From Solirubrum puertoriconensis (GTDB lineage: Bacteria > Bacteroidota > Bacteroidia > Cytophagales > Hymenobacteraceae): DNA of 64,000 nucleotides. The stretch spans positions 682,001 through 746,000 of the forward strand of contig NZ_LNAL01000003.1 in the NCBI RefSeq assembly GCF_001483135.1, written 5' to 3'. Made by a program: the position numbers and the translations under genes. Below, in pieces: positions 8,803 to 18,542 of the stretch; positions within the stretch are counted from its first letter, which is position 1; every line of letters starts with the position of its first letter. The notes below the pieces were generated by a model, which was given only the letters and a program-made list of their open reading frames with translations, made no database searches and had not been told where the DNA came from.

Positions 8803-9792
8803 ATGAGATATTCGCTGGACGATATACAGGCCCCGATAGCGGCCGAAATGCAGGAATTTGAAACCAAATTCCGCCAGTCCATGCAAACGCGGGTGATGCT
8901 GCTTGATAAGATCATGGGCTACATCATCAAGCGCAAAGGCAAGCAGCTGCGGCCTATGTTCGTGTTCCTGACGGCCCACACCGTTAGCGCCGACCCTACT
9001 GCACCGCTGCCCGAAGCCTCCTTCCGCGGAGCCGCCCTCATCGAGCTGCTGCACACCGCTACGCTGGTGCACGACGACGTGGTGGACGACTCCAACTACC
9101 GCCGCGGTTTCTTCTCCATCAACGCCCTCTGGAAAAACAAGATTGCCGTGCTCGTGGGTGACTACCTGCTCTCGCGCGGCATGGCGTTGGCCTTGGAGAA
9201 CGACGATTTCGACCTGCTCAAGATCGTGAACAACGCCGTGCGCGAGTTGAGCGAAGGCGAGCTGCTGCAGATTGAAAAAGCCCGCCGCCTTGATATTACC
9301 GAGGACGTGTACTTTGACATCATTCGTCAGAAAACCGCCTCGCTCATTGCCTCCTGCACAGCCGTGGGGGCTTCTTCGGCCGGGGCCGATAAAGCCACCG
9401 TGGAGCGCGCCCGCCTGTTTGGCGAAAAAGTAGGCATGGCGTTCCAGATCAAGGACGACTTGTTCGACTACGGCACCGCCGAAATCGGCAAGCCTGTGGG
9501 CATCGACATCAAAGAGAAAAAGATGACGCTGCCGCTTATCCACGCCCTGCGCGAGGCCTCGTGGCTGCAGAAGCGGCGCATCATCTACAACGTGCAGAAC
9601 AACGACGGCCGCTCCGACCGCGTGCAGGCAGTTATCGAGTTCGTGAAGAAATCGGGCGGCTTGGATTACGCCATCGAGTGCATGACGCGCTTCCGCGACG
9701 AGGCCCTGGAAATCCTGAACACCTTTCCGGAGTCGCCGGCCCGCACCTCGTTGGCGCAGCTGATCGACTATACCATCGAGCGCGAAAAATAA
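8803..9792 (+). CDS. Long-chain polyprenyl diphosphate synthase
   Basis: 329 residues. It condenses isopentenyl diphosphate units onto an allylic primer in the trans configuration, making the side chain of menaquinone in this type of bacterium. Visible motifs are KGKQLRPMF (IPP-binding, residues 45-53), the first aspartate-rich motif LVHDDVVDD (88-96) and the second FQIKDDLFDYG (near 208-218) with KPVGIDIKEKK following. Length and layout match octaprenyl/heptaprenyl synthases (IspB-type); product chain length cannot be read directly. The gene is monocistronic with a strong downstream terminator. ATG at 8803 is the only good start. Confidence 0.93.
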   Translation: MRYSLDDIQAPIAAEMQEFETKFRQSMQTRVMLLDKIMGYIIKRKGKQLRPMFVFLTAHTVSADPTAPLPEASFRGAALIELLHTATLVHDDVVDDSNYRRGFFSINALWKNKIAVLVGDYLLSRGMALALENDDFDLLKIVNNAVRELSEGELLQIEKARRLDITEDVYFDIIRQKTASLIASCTAVGASSAGADKATVERARLFGEKVGMAFQIKDDLFDYGTAEIGKPVGIDIKEKKMTLPLIHALREASWLQKRRIIYNVQNNDGRSDRVQAVIEFVKKSGGLDYAIECMTRFRDEALEILNTFPESPARTSLAQLIDYTIEREK

Positions 9793-9815
9793 CCTGGCTC
9801 TTACGCCACCAACGC

Positions 9816-9856
9816 ACACCGCCCGAAGCAGACTGCTGCTTCGGGCGGTGTTTGTT
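9816..9856 (+). terminator. Rho-independent terminator of the polyprenyl synthase gene
   Basis: A perfect 16-bp stem (9816-9831 with 9836-9851) with loop ACTG is followed by TTGTTTT. Confidence 0.9.
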
Positions 9857-9878
9857 TTCAGCTCAATTGAGCCTATGG

Positions 9879-10193
9879 CTAGTGCTGCTCGGCCGGCGGA
9901 ATTTGGTAGCTTACTTTGTCGGCGGCTACGTCCGACACGTTAAACGTGACGCCGTCGAAGGTGCTTTTTACCGTGATTTCGTGCACCATGTCGCAGCCGG
10001 GGCACTTAATTTCTTCTTTCTCAAACTGGCCGTCGTCTTCCATGGAGTTGGCCAAGTGGTCGGGAGCCGGAATGCCGATCAGGTCCGTAAAAACTTCGGT
10101 GTGGCACTCGTTGCACTCGAACTTGAGCCCCACGGTGTGCCCTTGCAACTCAGTGATGGGAGTTGGCTGGTTGGCTTTCTGCTGAATCCACAT
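9879..10193 (-). CDS. Small zinc-ribbon protein of unknown function
   Basis: 104 residues, acidic, no signal peptide. Two CxxC pairs are visible: CNEC near residues 32-35 and CPGC near 71-74, each flanked by beta-strand-like segments, the pattern of a single zinc ribbon. The text ends in EITVKSTFDGVTFNVSDVA and a short acidic tail. No family name is recognised. It converges on the polyprenyl synthase gene and is divergent from the P450 gene. The start at MWIQQKANQP follows a purine-poor leader with no Shine-Dalgarno, as usual here. Confidence 0.75.
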   Translation of the reverse strand: MWIQQKANQPTPITELQGHTVGLKFECNECHTEVFTDLIGIPAPDHLANSMEDDGQFEKEEIKCPGCDMVHEITVKSTFDGVTFNVSDVAADKVSYQIPPAEQH

Positions 10194-10340
10194 ACGGGGA
10201 GGTGTTTGGTTTTGGGTTAAGGAAAGAGGCGCCGAACGGCCCAGGTGCTAACACGAGTTAGCCCCCGTTAGTGGTACGCACGAACGCCGAAAAAGGTAAC
10301 TCGCCTAGGTGCGCCAAGCCGGCAAAGGCCGGTGCAGCGG

Positions 10341-10370
10341 TTGCCCGGCTGCCAGCCTAGGTGTACTTTG
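10341..10370 (+). promoter_or_regulatory. Weak candidate promoter of the P450 gene
   Basis: TTG (10341-10343) lies 20 bases before TACTTTG (10364-10370). This is the Bacteroidota -33/-7 layout with one base missing from the -7 spacer (TAnTTTG rather than TAnnTTTG). A CCTAGG palindrome lies inside the spacer and another just downstream. Confidence 0.3.
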
Positions 10371-10407
10371 GTGCGCTCTGGCCTAGGCCTTTGCTAGCAT
10401 TCTCCGT

Positions 10408-11793
10408 ATGAACGCCTCTGCTCCGGCGGCTCCGCCCGCACTGCCCCAAGTACCACGCCTACGGGCTTTCCGCAACTCTTTGGCGCTGGCCGATAACCCC
10501 ATTCCCATCATCACGCAGTACCTCGATGAGCTGGGCGACACCATCGGGCTGCACATGGGCGGCATCAAGCCCACCTTGCTCACCCGCGACCCGGGCCTGA
10601 TTCAACACATTCTGCAGAAAAACCACCGCAACTACCCCAAGTCGGAGATGTCGCACGGGGTGGCGCGCTACCTAGGGCACGGGCTGCTTACCTCCGAGGG
10701 CAGCTACTGGCTGCAGCAGCGCCGGCTAATTCAGCCGGGGTTTCATCGGCAGCGCATTGCGGCCCTCACCGAAACCATGCTGCAGGTGATTGATGAATGC
10801 CTAGAGCCCGTGGCCGCGCTGGCCCGGCAGCAAGGCGGCGCCACCACTGTGGCGGTGCACGAATTAATGACGGCTACGGCTTTCCGCATTATTGCGCGCT
10901 CGGTATTCAGCACCAGCATGAGCGAGGCCGAGTTGCAGCAGTTGGCGCACTTGCTCACCGATATTCAGGCCTTTTACACCCGCACCCTGCGGCAGCCTTA
11001 CCTGAAGCCGTGGCTGGCCGTGAAGGGCCAATTCCGCTACCATGATCAGCTGGCCGCGCAAATGCGCCAACTGGTGCTCAAGTACATCCGGCAGCGGCAG
11101 CAGGAGGGAGGCGCCGGCAAAGACGACCTGCTGCAAATGCTGCTCGATGCGCGCTACGAAGACACCAACGAGCCCATGACAGAGGAGCAGGTGCTCGACG
11201 AAGCCATTATCCTGCTCGTGGCCGGCCACGAAACCTCGGCCAATGCGCTGTCGTGGCTGTGGTATTTGCTGGCCCAACACCCGGAGGTAGTAGCCAAGCT
11301 GCGCGCCGAAATGGCCGCTGCCTTAGGTGAGCGGCGCCCTACTTTTCAGGACTTGCCCCAACTGCCGTACGCGCTGCAGGTAATTCAGGAAACCATGCGG
11401 CTGTACCCGCCCGCCTGGATTGTAGACCGCCAAGCCCTCGAAGACGACGAGTACAACGGCCTGAAGTTGCCCAAAGGCACGCTTATTTCGGCTTACATCT
11501 ACGGCGTGCACCACTTGCCCAGGCTGTGGCCCGAGCCTGAAGCTTTCCGGCCCGAGCGCTTCGGCAAAGAGCAGTTGCGCGAGCAGCCCGCCTACGCCTA
11601 CCTGCCGTTTGGCGGTGGGCCGCGCCTGTGCATCGGCAACCAGTTTGCCCTCACCGAAATGCAGCTGGTACTGCTCGAAACCCTGCGCCGCTTCGAGGTG
11701 GAGTGGGAAGCGCAGCCCGCGCCCGGTTTGCGCCCGCTCATTACGCTGCGCCCTCGGGCCGAAATTACGCTGCAGTTCCGGCTGCGTGCCTAG
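10408..11793 (+). CDS. Cytochrome P450
   Basis: 461 residues. The I-helix reads AGHETSANALSW near residues 272-283 (oxygen-activation threonine in HETS). The K-helix ExxR is in QETMRLYPP near 330, and the heme-binding loop is PFGGGPRLCIGNQF with the thiolate ligand Cys408. There is no membrane anchor, so it is a soluble bacterial monooxygenase, of the length and style of CYP102-like/CYP4-related class enzymes (YPKSEMSHG and PAYAYLPFGGG). The substrate is unknown; fatty acids or terpenoids are common for this type. No ferredoxin or reductase gene is adjacent, so electrons must come from elsewhere. The stop codon is inside a CCTAGG palindrome. Confidence 0.93.
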   Translation: MNASAPAAPPALPQVPRLRAFRNSLALADNPIPIITQYLDELGDTIGLHMGGIKPTLLTRDPGLIQHILQKNHRNYPKSEMSHGVARYLGHGLLTSEGSYWLQQRRLIQPGFHRQRIAALTETMLQVIDECLEPVAALARQQGGATTVAVHELMTATAFRIIARSVFSTSMSEAELQQLAHLLTDIQAFYTRTLRQPYLKPWLAVKGQFRYHDQLAAQMRQLVLKYIRQRQQEGGAGKDDLLQMLLDARYEDTNEPMTEEQVLDEAIILLVAGHETSANALSWLWYLLAQHPEVVAKLRAEMAAALGERRPTFQDLPQLPYALQVIQETMRLYPPAWIVDRQALEDDEYNGLKLPKGTLISAYIYGVHHLPRLWPEPEAFRPERFGKEQLREQPAYAYLPFGGGPRLCIGNQFALTEMQLVLLETLRRFEVEWEAQPAPGLRPLITLRPRAEITLQFRLRA

Positions 11794-11897
11794 GTGCTAA
11801 GCGGGCCATCAGCGGAGAGCAGCTCGTGCAGGCGCCGCCGTTCACATATTGATGTGGTTGCGTGGCGCGTTGTGCGCAGGCGTGCTATCATTGCCCC

Positions 11898-12458
11898 ATG
11901 ACACTGCCCTTAAGCCTATTAAGCGCCCCGCAAGATCTGGTGCCGCGGCTCGAAACCGCCGACCTCATTTTGCGCGGGCCCAAGCTCGATGATTTGCAAG
12001 AGTCGGCCGACATGCACACCGACCCCGACTTCTTCCGCTACCTAGGTAACAAGCCCAATACGGAGGAAGAAGTGTGGCGCCGCATCCTGGGGCAACTTGG
12101 GCACTGGGCCATGCTGGGCTACGGCTCGTGGGCCATCGAGGAAAAAGCTACCGGCCGCTACATTGGGGCAGTAGGGTTCTTCGATTACCAGCGCGACCTC
12201 ACGCCCTCCATCAAAGGCACACCCGAAGCGGGTTGGGTGTTGTCGCCGCGCGTGCACCGCCGCGGCTACGCCAGCCAAGCCCTGGAGGCGGCGCTTGCCT
12301 GGGCCGATGCAAACTTCCCCACCAACCGCATTACCTGCATCATCGACCCCGATAACGAAGCCTCGCTGCGCTTGGCAGGTAAGTTTGGCTTCCAGGAATT
12401 TGCCCGTACCACTTACCACGAGGGCCCCATTGTACTGCTGGAGCGCATCCGCACCTAG
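11898..12458 (+). CDS. GNAT family N-acetyltransferase (RimJ/RimL type)
   Basis: 186 residues from ATG 11898; a GTG 36 bp upstream in frame would add a cysteine-containing leader and is less likely. It starts with the typical PRLETADLILRGPKLDDLQE strand of the RimJ/RimL family (Acetyltransf_3). The acetyl-CoA-binding region near 113-128 reads GWVLSPRVHRRGYASQALEA, and NEASLRLAGKFGFQE (near 158) is the conserved final helix. It acetylates an amino group on an unidentified protein or small molecule in the cytosol. The stop TAG lies in a CCTAGG palindrome and a terminator follows. Confidence 0.88.
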   Translation: MTLPLSLLSAPQDLVPRLETADLILRGPKLDDLQESADMHTDPDFFRYLGNKPNTEEEVWRRILGQLGHWAMLGYGSWAIEEKATGRYIGAVGFFDYQRDLTPSIKGTPEAGWVLSPRVHRRGYASQALEAALAWADANFPTNRITCIIDPDNEASLRLAGKFGFQEFARTTYHEGPIVLLERIRT

Positions 12459-12483
12459 GGCACTAACCCGTGCAGTAGCTAGC

Positions 12484-12522
12484 AACAAGGCCCGCTTCCT
12501 TGCCGGAAGCGGGCCTTGTTTG
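12484..12522 (+). terminator. Rho-independent terminator between GNAT gene and tlpA-like gene
   Basis: A 16-bp stem (left arm 12484-12499, right arm 12505-12520) with five-base loop, followed by T-rich sequence. A run of A before the left arm is short, so it acts mainly on the plus strand. Confidence 0.85.
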
Positions 12523-12549
12523 TTCAGGAGCATCAAACACCTAGGGGCG

Positions 12550-13848
12550 CTACTCTGCCAGCAACTGATCGATGGTTTTGTTAAACTCCTCGGTCTGCTT
12601 TTGGTAGTATTCGCCGGTGCCGGGGCCGCTAAAGCCCGTATGAATTTTGCGTACCTCGCCTTTCTTATCCAGGAAGATGGTAGTTGGGAAGGCCAGTACT
12701 TTCGAGAGCTGGGGCAGCGCTTTGCTAGCCGAGTCTTTGTTAGCCATGCCGGCCACGGCCAAATCATAGCCCACGTTCAGGCGTTCCTTCATTTTCAGCA
12801 GCTTCTGCGCGGCTGCCTTCTGGTCGGGGCTGCGCTCAAAACCTAGGCCAATGATTTCCACGCCGCGCTGCTTGTTCTTCTCGTACCACGGCGCCAGAAA
12901 GTTGGTCTCGTCCATGCAGTTGGGGCACCACGAACCCAGTACCTGCACCACCACTACTTTGCCCTTGTACTTGGGGTCGGTGGGGGAGATGCTGCCGCCT
13001 TCGTAGATGTTCGGGAATTTGAAGTCGAGGCGCTTTTGGCCGGGCTTCATGCCAGTGAGGGCGTTGGCGTCGGGCAGTTTGGCGTTGGGGTCTAGCTTAG
13101 CCGTCCAGGTTTCGTGGCCCGATTTGCCGCTGTAGAAGTCGCCCTTTAGCGTACCATCTGCCTGCTTTTGGGCTGTAAATAGCCAGCCGTGGTTGCCATC
13201 AAAAGTGGTCATGCGCACGGTGTTGCCATCGGCTTGGCCTGCTAGGTAACGGTAGTCGCCCGTGGTGGTCAGAAACGTGCCTGTAACCTCCGAGCCGTTT
13301 TGCTTGAAGATGCCCACCGCAGGCGTGGTGTTGCCTTCGTCGTCCTTGAACGTGGTAGCCCAGGTGCCCGCAAAGTTTTGGGCTTGGCCCTGCGCAGCGC
13401 CAAACAGTTGGTTGCTTTGCGTAGCCTCAAATGGCACGCGGTACGGCTCGGGCGCGTCGTACTTCACCCACGTGCCCGCCAGTTTCCCTTCGTTTGCGGG
13501 GCGCACTACCAAGGCTGCATCAAACACGTGCAGCTTAATAGTAGTCGAGTCGCCAGCGGTGCTAATTTCATCCAGCTTCAGGCGTTCCTCGCCGTTGATG
13601 CCTTTGTTGATCAGGTAAGCCACCTGTTTGCCGCCTTCTTCGGCTACCTCAAACAGGAAAGGAATTTCCTGACCTTGGGTTTTCAGAGCACCGCGCCAGG
13701 GGCCGGTTTTCAGCGGCGAGGCCGCGCTGGTTTTTTCCACGCTATCAGCAGCAGTTTTGTCGGAACCGGAGTTGCAGGCCGTCAGCACCGACGCCAGCAG
13801 GGCGGCGCTGCCCAAAAGCAGGCGGCCCGAAACGAAACGAAAAGTCAT
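12550..13848 (-). CDS. TlpA-like thioredoxin-domain lipoprotein
   Basis: 432 residues. The N-terminus is a lipoprotein signal with lipobox LTAC (Cys25), so the mature protein is tethered in the envelope. Residues about 45-280 form an uncharacterised beta-rich domain (DUF-type, with repeated GTW/GTF motifs). From about 285 on there is an AhpC/TSA-thioredoxin fold with GSWCPNCMDE, catalytic Cys308 and Cys311, and the cis-proline in AFPTTIF near 388. It is expected to reduce disulfides of envelope or cytochrome c maturation proteins. The gene diverges from aconitase and shares a 180-bp intergenic region with it. Its own promoter is not obvious. Confidence 0.88.
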   Translation of the reverse strand: MTFRFVSGRLLLGSAALLASVLTACNSGSDKTAADSVEKTSAASPLKTGPWRGALKTQGQEIPFLFEVAEEGGKQVAYLINKGINGEERLKLDEISTAGDSTTIKLHVFDAALVVRPANEGKLAGTWVKYDAPEPYRVPFEATQSNQLFGAAQGQAQNFAGTWATTFKDDEGNTTPAVGIFKQNGSEVTGTFLTTTGDYRYLAGQADGNTVRMTTFDGNHGWLFTAQKQADGTLKGDFYSGKSGHETWTAKLDPNAKLPDANALTGMKPGQKRLDFKFPNIYEGGSISPTDPKYKGKVVVVQVLGSWCPNCMDETNFLAPWYEKNKQRGVEIIGLGFERSPDQKAAAQKLLKMKERLNVGYDLAVAGMANKDSASKALPQLSKVLAFPTTIFLDKKGEVRKIHTGFSGPGTGEYYQKQTEEFNKTIDQLLAE

Positions 13849-13948
13849 CTGTTAGAAATAGATATGGGCGCTAGGCACCCCCGAAAAGTACACTTGGCAG
13901 CCCAACGTAGCTGCCAAACCCGCGTACAACCCGAGGGCGAATATAAAG

Positions 13949-13979
13949 TTTGTCTGCCGGGTGGTGGGGCCTATATTTG
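13949..13979 (+). promoter_or_regulatory. Sigma-ABfr-type promoter of the aconitase gene
   Basis: TTTG (13949-13952), a 19-base spacer, and TATATTTG (13972-13979) match the Bacteroidota vegetative promoter TTTG-N19-TAnnTTTG exactly, 51 bp before the aconitase ATG. Confidence 0.75.
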
Positions 13980-14030
13980 CGCTTTGCCATTTCTGGCTTG
14001 GTTTTGTCACCCTTTTCCCGCTGATATCCC

Positions 14031-16328
14031 ATGGCGTTTGACCTGGACATGATCAAGACCGTGTACAACGGTCTGGGCGAGCGAGTAGAAGCTGCCCGCC
14101 TCGTGGTGGGCCGCCCCCTCACGCTGGCCGAAAAAATCCTATACGCCCACTTGTATGCCGGTACACCCACGCAGGGCTTTGAGCGTGGCGTATCGTACGT
14201 TGACTTCGCGCCCGACCGCGTAGCCATGCAGGACGCCACCGCCCAGATGGCCCTGCTGCAGTTCATGCAAGCCGGCCGCGACAAAACGGCTGTGCCCTCT
14301 ACCGTGCACTGCGACCACCTCATTCAGGCCCGCGACGGTGCCGCCGAAGACCTGGCCGTAGCCAACGACGAGAACAAGGAGGTTTACGACTTCCTGGCCT
14401 CTGTATCGAACAAGTACGGCATTGGTTTCTGGAAGCCCGGTGCTGGTATCATTCACCAAGTGGTGCTCGAGAACTACGCCTTCCCCGGCGGTATGATGAT
14501 CGGTACCGACTCGCACACTCCCAACGCGGGCGGCCTCGGCATGATTGCCATTGGCGTGGGCGGCGCCGATGCCGTTGACGTAATGGCTGGCATGGCGTGG
14601 GAGCTGAAGTTCCCGAAGCTGATCGGCGTGAAGCTGACCGGCAAGCTGAACGGCTGGACTTCGCCCAAAGACGTTATCCTGAAAGTGGCTGGTATCCTGA
14701 CCGTAAAAGGCGGCACCGGTGCTATTGTGGAATACTTCGGCGAGGGCGCCGAAAACATGTCGTGCACGGGTAAGGCAACCATCTGCAACATGGGCGCCGA
14801 AATTGGTGCTACCACTTCGGTATTTGCCTACGACGAGTCGATGGCTACCTACCTGCGTGGCACCGAGCGCGCCGAAATTGCCGACATGGCAAACGGCGTA
14901 GCCCAGCACCTGCGCCCCGACGACGAAGTACTGGCCGACCCGGCTAAGTACTACGATCAGCTGATCGAGATTAACCTCTCGGAGCTGGAGCCGCACGTAA
15001 ACGGCCCCTTCACGCCCGACGCTGCCTGGCCGATTTCGCAGTTTGCTGCGGCCGTTAAGGAGCACAACTGGCCCGCCCGCCTGGAGGTTGGTCTGATCGG
15101 TTCGTGCACCAACTCGTCGTACGAAGACATCACCCGTGCTGCTTCGGTAGCCGAGCAAGCCGTAACCAAAGGCCTGACGGTAAACGCCGAGTTTACGGTA
15201 ACGCCGGGTTCGGAGCTGGTACGCTACACCGTACAGCGCGACGGCCTGCTCGATACCTTCGCCCAAATGGGCGGCGTGGTACTGGCCAACGCCTGCGGTC
15301 CGTGCATCGGCCAGTGGGCCCGCCACACCGACGACCCCAAGCGCAAGAACTCGATTATCACCTCGTTCAACCGCAACTTCGCCAAGCGTAACGACGGCAA
15401 CCCGAACACCCACGCGTTCGTGGCCTCGCCCGAAATCGTTACCGCTTTCGCTATTGCCGGCGACCTGACCTTTAACCCGCTCACCGACACGCTCACCAAC
15501 AAAAACGGCGAGCAAGTGAAGCTGGATGAGCCCCGCGGCCTCGAAATGCCGCCGCAAGGCTACGCTGTTGAGGATGCTGGCTACCAAGCTCCGGCCGAAA
15601 ACGGCATGGGCGTGCAGGTAATCGTTGATCCGAACTCCGACCGCCTCGAGCTGCTCGAGCCCTTCAAGCCCTGGGAAGGCACCGACCTGATGGGTCTGCG
15701 CCTGCTCATCAAGGCCCAAGGCAAGTGCACCACCGACCACATTTCGATGGCCGGCCCGTGGCTGAAGTACCGTGGTCACCTGGACAACATCTCGAACAAC
15801 ATGCTCATCGGGGCCATCAACGCCTTCAACGGCGAGGCCAACAAGGTGCGCGATTTCGTGACCCAGGGCGAAACCTACAACGCCGTACCGCAAGTGGCCC
15901 GCAACTACAAGTCGATGGGCATCGGGACGGTGGTAGTAGGCGACGAGAACTACGGTGAAGGTTCGTCGCGCGAGCACGCTGCCATGGAGCCACGCCACCT
16001 AGGCGTGCGTGCTATCCTGGTGAAGTCGTTCGCACGTATCCACGAAACCAACCTGAAGAAGCAGGGCATGCTGGCCCTCACCTTCGCCAACAAGGCCGAC
16101 TACGACCTGATCGAGGAAGGCGACACCATCGACATCCTCGGCCTGACGGAGTTTGCCCCTGGCAAGCCGCTGCAGATCCGCCTGCACCACTCCGACGGCG
16201 ACACGGACCTCATCACGGTGAACCACACCTACAACGAGGGCCAAATCGAGTGGTTCAAGGCCGGCTCGGCCCTGAACCTGATCCGCCTGCAGCAGTCGAC
16301 GGAAGCCAGCGCACTGTCGCAGAAGTAA
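14031..16328 (+). CDS. acn: Aconitate hydratase
   Basis: 765 residues, the length and sequence type of mitochondrial-like aconitases used by Bacteroidota. It isomerises citrate to isocitrate in the TCA cycle through a [4Fe-4S] cluster. Cluster ligands are visible as GSCTNSS (Cys near 359) and ANACGPCIG (Cys near 421 and 424). [11 protein letters not shown] near 162-172, HSTTVP-like [11 protein letters not shown] near 86-96, and the swivel domain with [19 protein letters not shown] near 640 are all present. Codon use is strongly biased to C/G-ending codons, as in a highly expressed gene; this bias also makes a 619-codon frame open on the opposite strand. Monocistronic with clear promoter and terminator. 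Confidence 0.97.
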   Translation: MAFDLDMIKTVYNGLGERVEAARLVVGRPLTLAEKILYAHLYAGTPTQGFERGVSYVDFAPDRVAMQDATAQMALLQFMQAGRDKTAVPSTVHCDHLIQARDGAAEDLAVANDENKEVYDFLASVSNKYGIGFWKPGAGIIHQVVLENYAFPGGMMIGTDSHTPNAGGLGMIAIGVGGADAVDVMAGMAWELKFPKLIGVKLTGKLNGWTSPKDVILKVAGILTVKGGTGAIVEYFGEGAENMSCTGKATICNMGAEIGATTSVFAYDESMATYLRGTERAEIADMANGVAQHLRPDDEVLADPAKYYDQLIEINLSELEPHVNGPFTPDAAWPISQFAAAVKEHNWPARLEVGLIGSCTNSSYEDITRAASVAEQAVTKGLTVNAEFTVTPGSELVRYTVQRDGLLDTFAQMGGVVLANACGPCIGQWARHTDDPKRKNSIITSFNRNFAKRNDGNPNTHAFVASPEIVTAFAIAGDLTFNPLTDTLTNKNGEQVKLDEPRGLEMPPQGYAVEDAGYQAPAENGMGVQVIVDPNSDRLELLEPFKPWEGTDLMGLRLLIKAQGKCTTDHISMAGPWLKYRGHLDNISNNMLIGAINAFNGEANKVRDFVTQGETYNAVPQVARNYKSMGIGTVVVGDENYGEGSSREHAAMEPRHLGVRAILVKSFARIHETNLKKQGMLALTFANKADYDLIEEGDTIDILGLTEFAPGKPLQIRLHHSDGDTDLITVNHTYNEGQIEWFKAGSALNLIRLQQSTEASALSQK

Positions 16329-16352
16329 TTCTGAAGCTGCTAGCTGAATAGC

Positions 16353-16393
16353 AAACCGGCCGCTTCCCTAGGTGGGAAGCGGCCGGTTTTTTT
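16353..16393 (+). terminator. Rho-independent terminator of aconitase gene with CCTAGG in the loop
   Basis: The stem CCGGCCGCTTCCC pairs with GGGAAGCGGCCGG and is followed by eight T. The loop contains CCTAGG at 16367. Confidence 0.92.
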
Positions 16394-16443
16394 GTGGAAT
16401 TACTCCAGAACTGCATCTAATTCCTACAGCCACATAAACGCAT

Positions 16444-17370
16444 ATGATAAATCAATACCTGCTAGCCTTTGCTTTGTCGCTGAGCTGTATTGCGGCTTCG
16501 GCACAAGGGTTTCTGAGGGGAGTGGTGATTGATAAAACTACTGGTGAAGGAGTGCCACTGGCTACTGTGAGAGTGGCTGGTACCAGCCTGAGCACCTCGA
16601 CTACATCAGACGGCACCTTTCGGATTCAACCAGTTAAGGATACAGTCACAATCGTGGTTCAGGCACTCGGGTTTTACGACCAACGCGTAAAAGTCAGGTT
16701 GGGTGATGAGCCAGTGATTAGGTTAAAACTGGCTTGTAACATCGACCAATTTAGCCGCGCATACATCGAGTTCTTGCTCAGCAGCGGAGTGCGGAATACG
16801 CCCTTGGGATGTCAGCTTTCGTTTTCCAGGCCCCTGGGTTTTGCCATCGACCGAACTTTTGCATACCCGGCGGTACGGATGACTCTGGCTTACCAAGCCG
16901 GACGGCGCAACCGCTATCTTAATCCAACCTTCCATATTGATGAACTAGTCAGCTCTTGTGGGTTAGACGTGGACGCCGAATTTCAATACCAGCGAATAAA
17001 GCTGGCATCGCGGCCCTTTGATTTTGAAAGACGTAGCGCAGGGTTTAATGTAAGTTTGAGAAATGCATGGCCCATTTGGTTGGCTGTTGGGCGTAGCCGG
17101 ATGGAACAGCAAGAGTTTGGGCGATTCTATACAGGCGTAGAAATTGGCAGCGAGCAATCTTGGCGATTAGGTCAGCGACGTTATTTGCAATTACAAGGCC
17201 GAGCTGGTTGGTGGCAAACGCACTGGCAATGGCAGGGAAAGCTGTCGACTGCATTTGGCTGGCGCTATCCGGCAGCAGTTGTCTACCAACAAATAGGCAG
17301 TCAATACAGAGAAGTGGTTTTACAGGTAGGAGTAAAGTGGGATTATCGTACGCAGCCAAAGCGTGAGTGA
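16444..17370 (+). CDS. Secreted protein with carboxypeptidase-like regulatory domain
   Basis: 308 residues. A signal peptide (MINQYLLAFALSLSCIAASAQ) is followed by GFLRGVVIDKTTGEGVPLAT and TTSDGTFRIQPV, the start of a CarboxypepD_reg-like beta sandwich (about residues 22-100) common at the N-terminus of surface proteins in this phylum. The remainder (about 100-308) has amphipathic strands ending in VVLQVGVKWDYRTQ and could be a small outer-membrane beta-barrel, but this is inference. The gene is clearly AT-richer than its neighbours and uses more A/T-ending codons, a sign of recent acquisition or low expression. No functional partner is adjacent. Confidence 0.75.
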   Translation: MINQYLLAFALSLSCIAASAQGFLRGVVIDKTTGEGVPLATVRVAGTSLSTSTTSDGTFRIQPVKDTVTIVVQALGFYDQRVKVRLGDEPVIRLKLACNIDQFSRAYIEFLLSSGVRNTPLGCQLSFSRPLGFAIDRTFAYPAVRMTLAYQAGRRNRYLNPTFHIDELVSSCGLDVDAEFQYQRIKLASRPFDFERRSAGFNVSLRNAWPIWLAVGRSRMEQQEFGRFYTGVEIGSEQSWRLGQRRYLQLQGRAGWWQTHWQWQGKLSTAFGWRYPAAVVYQQIGSQYREVVLQVGVKWDYRTQPKRE

Positions 17371-17436
17371 GGACGAATGCGTCCAGGGGTTTATAACTTT
17401 AATGCCGCATTACAATTTGATTAGCTTTCCGCAGCC

Positions 17437-18411
17437 TTGCTCCAAGTCTCCCACATCAACTTTCAGGAAGAAGGCAACTTCGGCCTGCGCGACATCAACT
17501 TCACGCAGCAGCGGTTTCAGAAGCTGGCCATTGCCGGCGAAACGGGCTCGGGCAAAAGCACGCTGCTGCAAACCATAGCCGGTTTGGTGTCGCCTGGGTC
17601 CGGCGAGGTGTGGTTTGAAGGGCAGCGCGTGGAGGACCCGCACGAAAAGCTGATTCCGGGGCACAAAGGCATTGCCTACCTCTCGCAGCAGTTTGAGCTG
17701 CCCAAATTTTTGCGCGTGGAGCAGGTGCTGCAATACGCCAACACCCTGCCCGCCGGCGAGGCCGAAACGCTGTACGAGGTGTGCCAGATCAGCCACTTGC
17801 TGAAGCGCAAAACCAACCAGCTTTCGGGTGGCGAGCGGCAGCGCATTGCCTTGGCCAAGCTGCTGCTAGGTGCCCCTAGGTTGCTGCTGCTCGATGAGCC
17901 CTTCTCCAACCTCGATATCGGGCATAAAACCACGCTCAAAGCCGTCATCCGCGACATAAGCGAGCGGCTGGGTATTACCTGCACCCTCATCTCGCACGAC
18001 CCTTTGGATACCCTCTCGTGGGCCGACGAGATACTGGTGATGCAGCACGGCGCAGTAGTACAGCGCGGCACGCCCCAGCAAGTATACCAACAGCCCGCAA
18101 GCGAGTACGTAGCGGCGCTGTTTGGCAATTACAACCTGCTGCGCGGTGCCCTACAGAAAGCCGTTGCCGAGCACCTAGGTATCAAGCCCAAAAACAAAGC
18201 CATGCTGGTGCGGCCCGAAAGCTTCCGGCTGGTAGCGCCTGGCGAGGGGTTGGCCGGAAAAGTTGCTGGTGTAGCGTACTACGGCAGTTACTACGAGCTG
18301 CGGGTAACAATCGGGAAAGCAGCTATTGCGCTCCGAACCACCGATGATGGGTTGACTACCGGCGACGAAGTGCACGTGTCGGTGCGGCGCGATGCCGTGT
18401 GGTACGTGTAA
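17437..18411 (+). CDS. ABC transporter ATP-binding protein (PotA/FbpC type, orphan)
   Basis: 324 residues beginning at TTG 17437 (reads LQVSHINFQEEG; no in-frame ATG is available upstream). Walker A is GETGSGKST near residues 31-39, the Q-loop is in YLSQQFELP near 78-86, the ABC signature is LSGGERQRIALAK near 130-142, and Walker B is LLLLDEPFSNLD near 150-161. The H-loop is in LISHDPLD. Residues beyond about 240 form a TOBE-like domain, as in importers for polyamines, iron or molybdate. It would drive ATP-dependent uptake from the cytosolic face, but no permease or binding protein gene is adjacent on either side, so its substrate is unknown. Confidence 0.88.
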   Translation: MLQVSHINFQEEGNFGLRDINFTQQRFQKLAIAGETGSGKSTLLQTIAGLVSPGSGEVWFEGQRVEDPHEKLIPGHKGIAYLSQQFELPKFLRVEQVLQYANTLPAGEAETLYEVCQISHLLKRKTNQLSGGERQRIALAKLLLGAPRLLLLDEPFSNLDIGHKTTLKAVIRDISERLGITCTLISHDPLDTLSWADEILVMQHGAVVQRGTPQQVYQQPASEYVAALFGNYNLLRGALQKAVAEHLGIKPKNKAMLVRPESFRLVAPGEGLAGKVAGVAYYGSYYELRVTIGKAAIALRTTDDGLTTGDEVHVSVRRDAVWYV

Positions 18412-18542
18412 TGGCAACGCGAGCTTGGTAGCGCGGAAACTAGGTTACTGAACGGATATGGGCGTTGGCTCACTGGCTTCGTTGTTCTTGTCCCTAACCT
18501 AGGAGAGTGCAGCTCCGGGCTGCAGATTATTTAGCTCCGGAG

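Noticed and set aside
8722-9819. 365-codon open frame opposite the polyprenyl synthase
   Set aside because: Shadow of the conserved synthase in GC-rich DNA; no motif, and its translation is His/Val/Gly-rich as expected for antisense reading.
14139-15998. 619-codon open frame on the strand opposite aconitase
   Set aside because: It mirrors the codon bias of the strongly conserved aconitase gene and has no recognisable domain or plausible start context.
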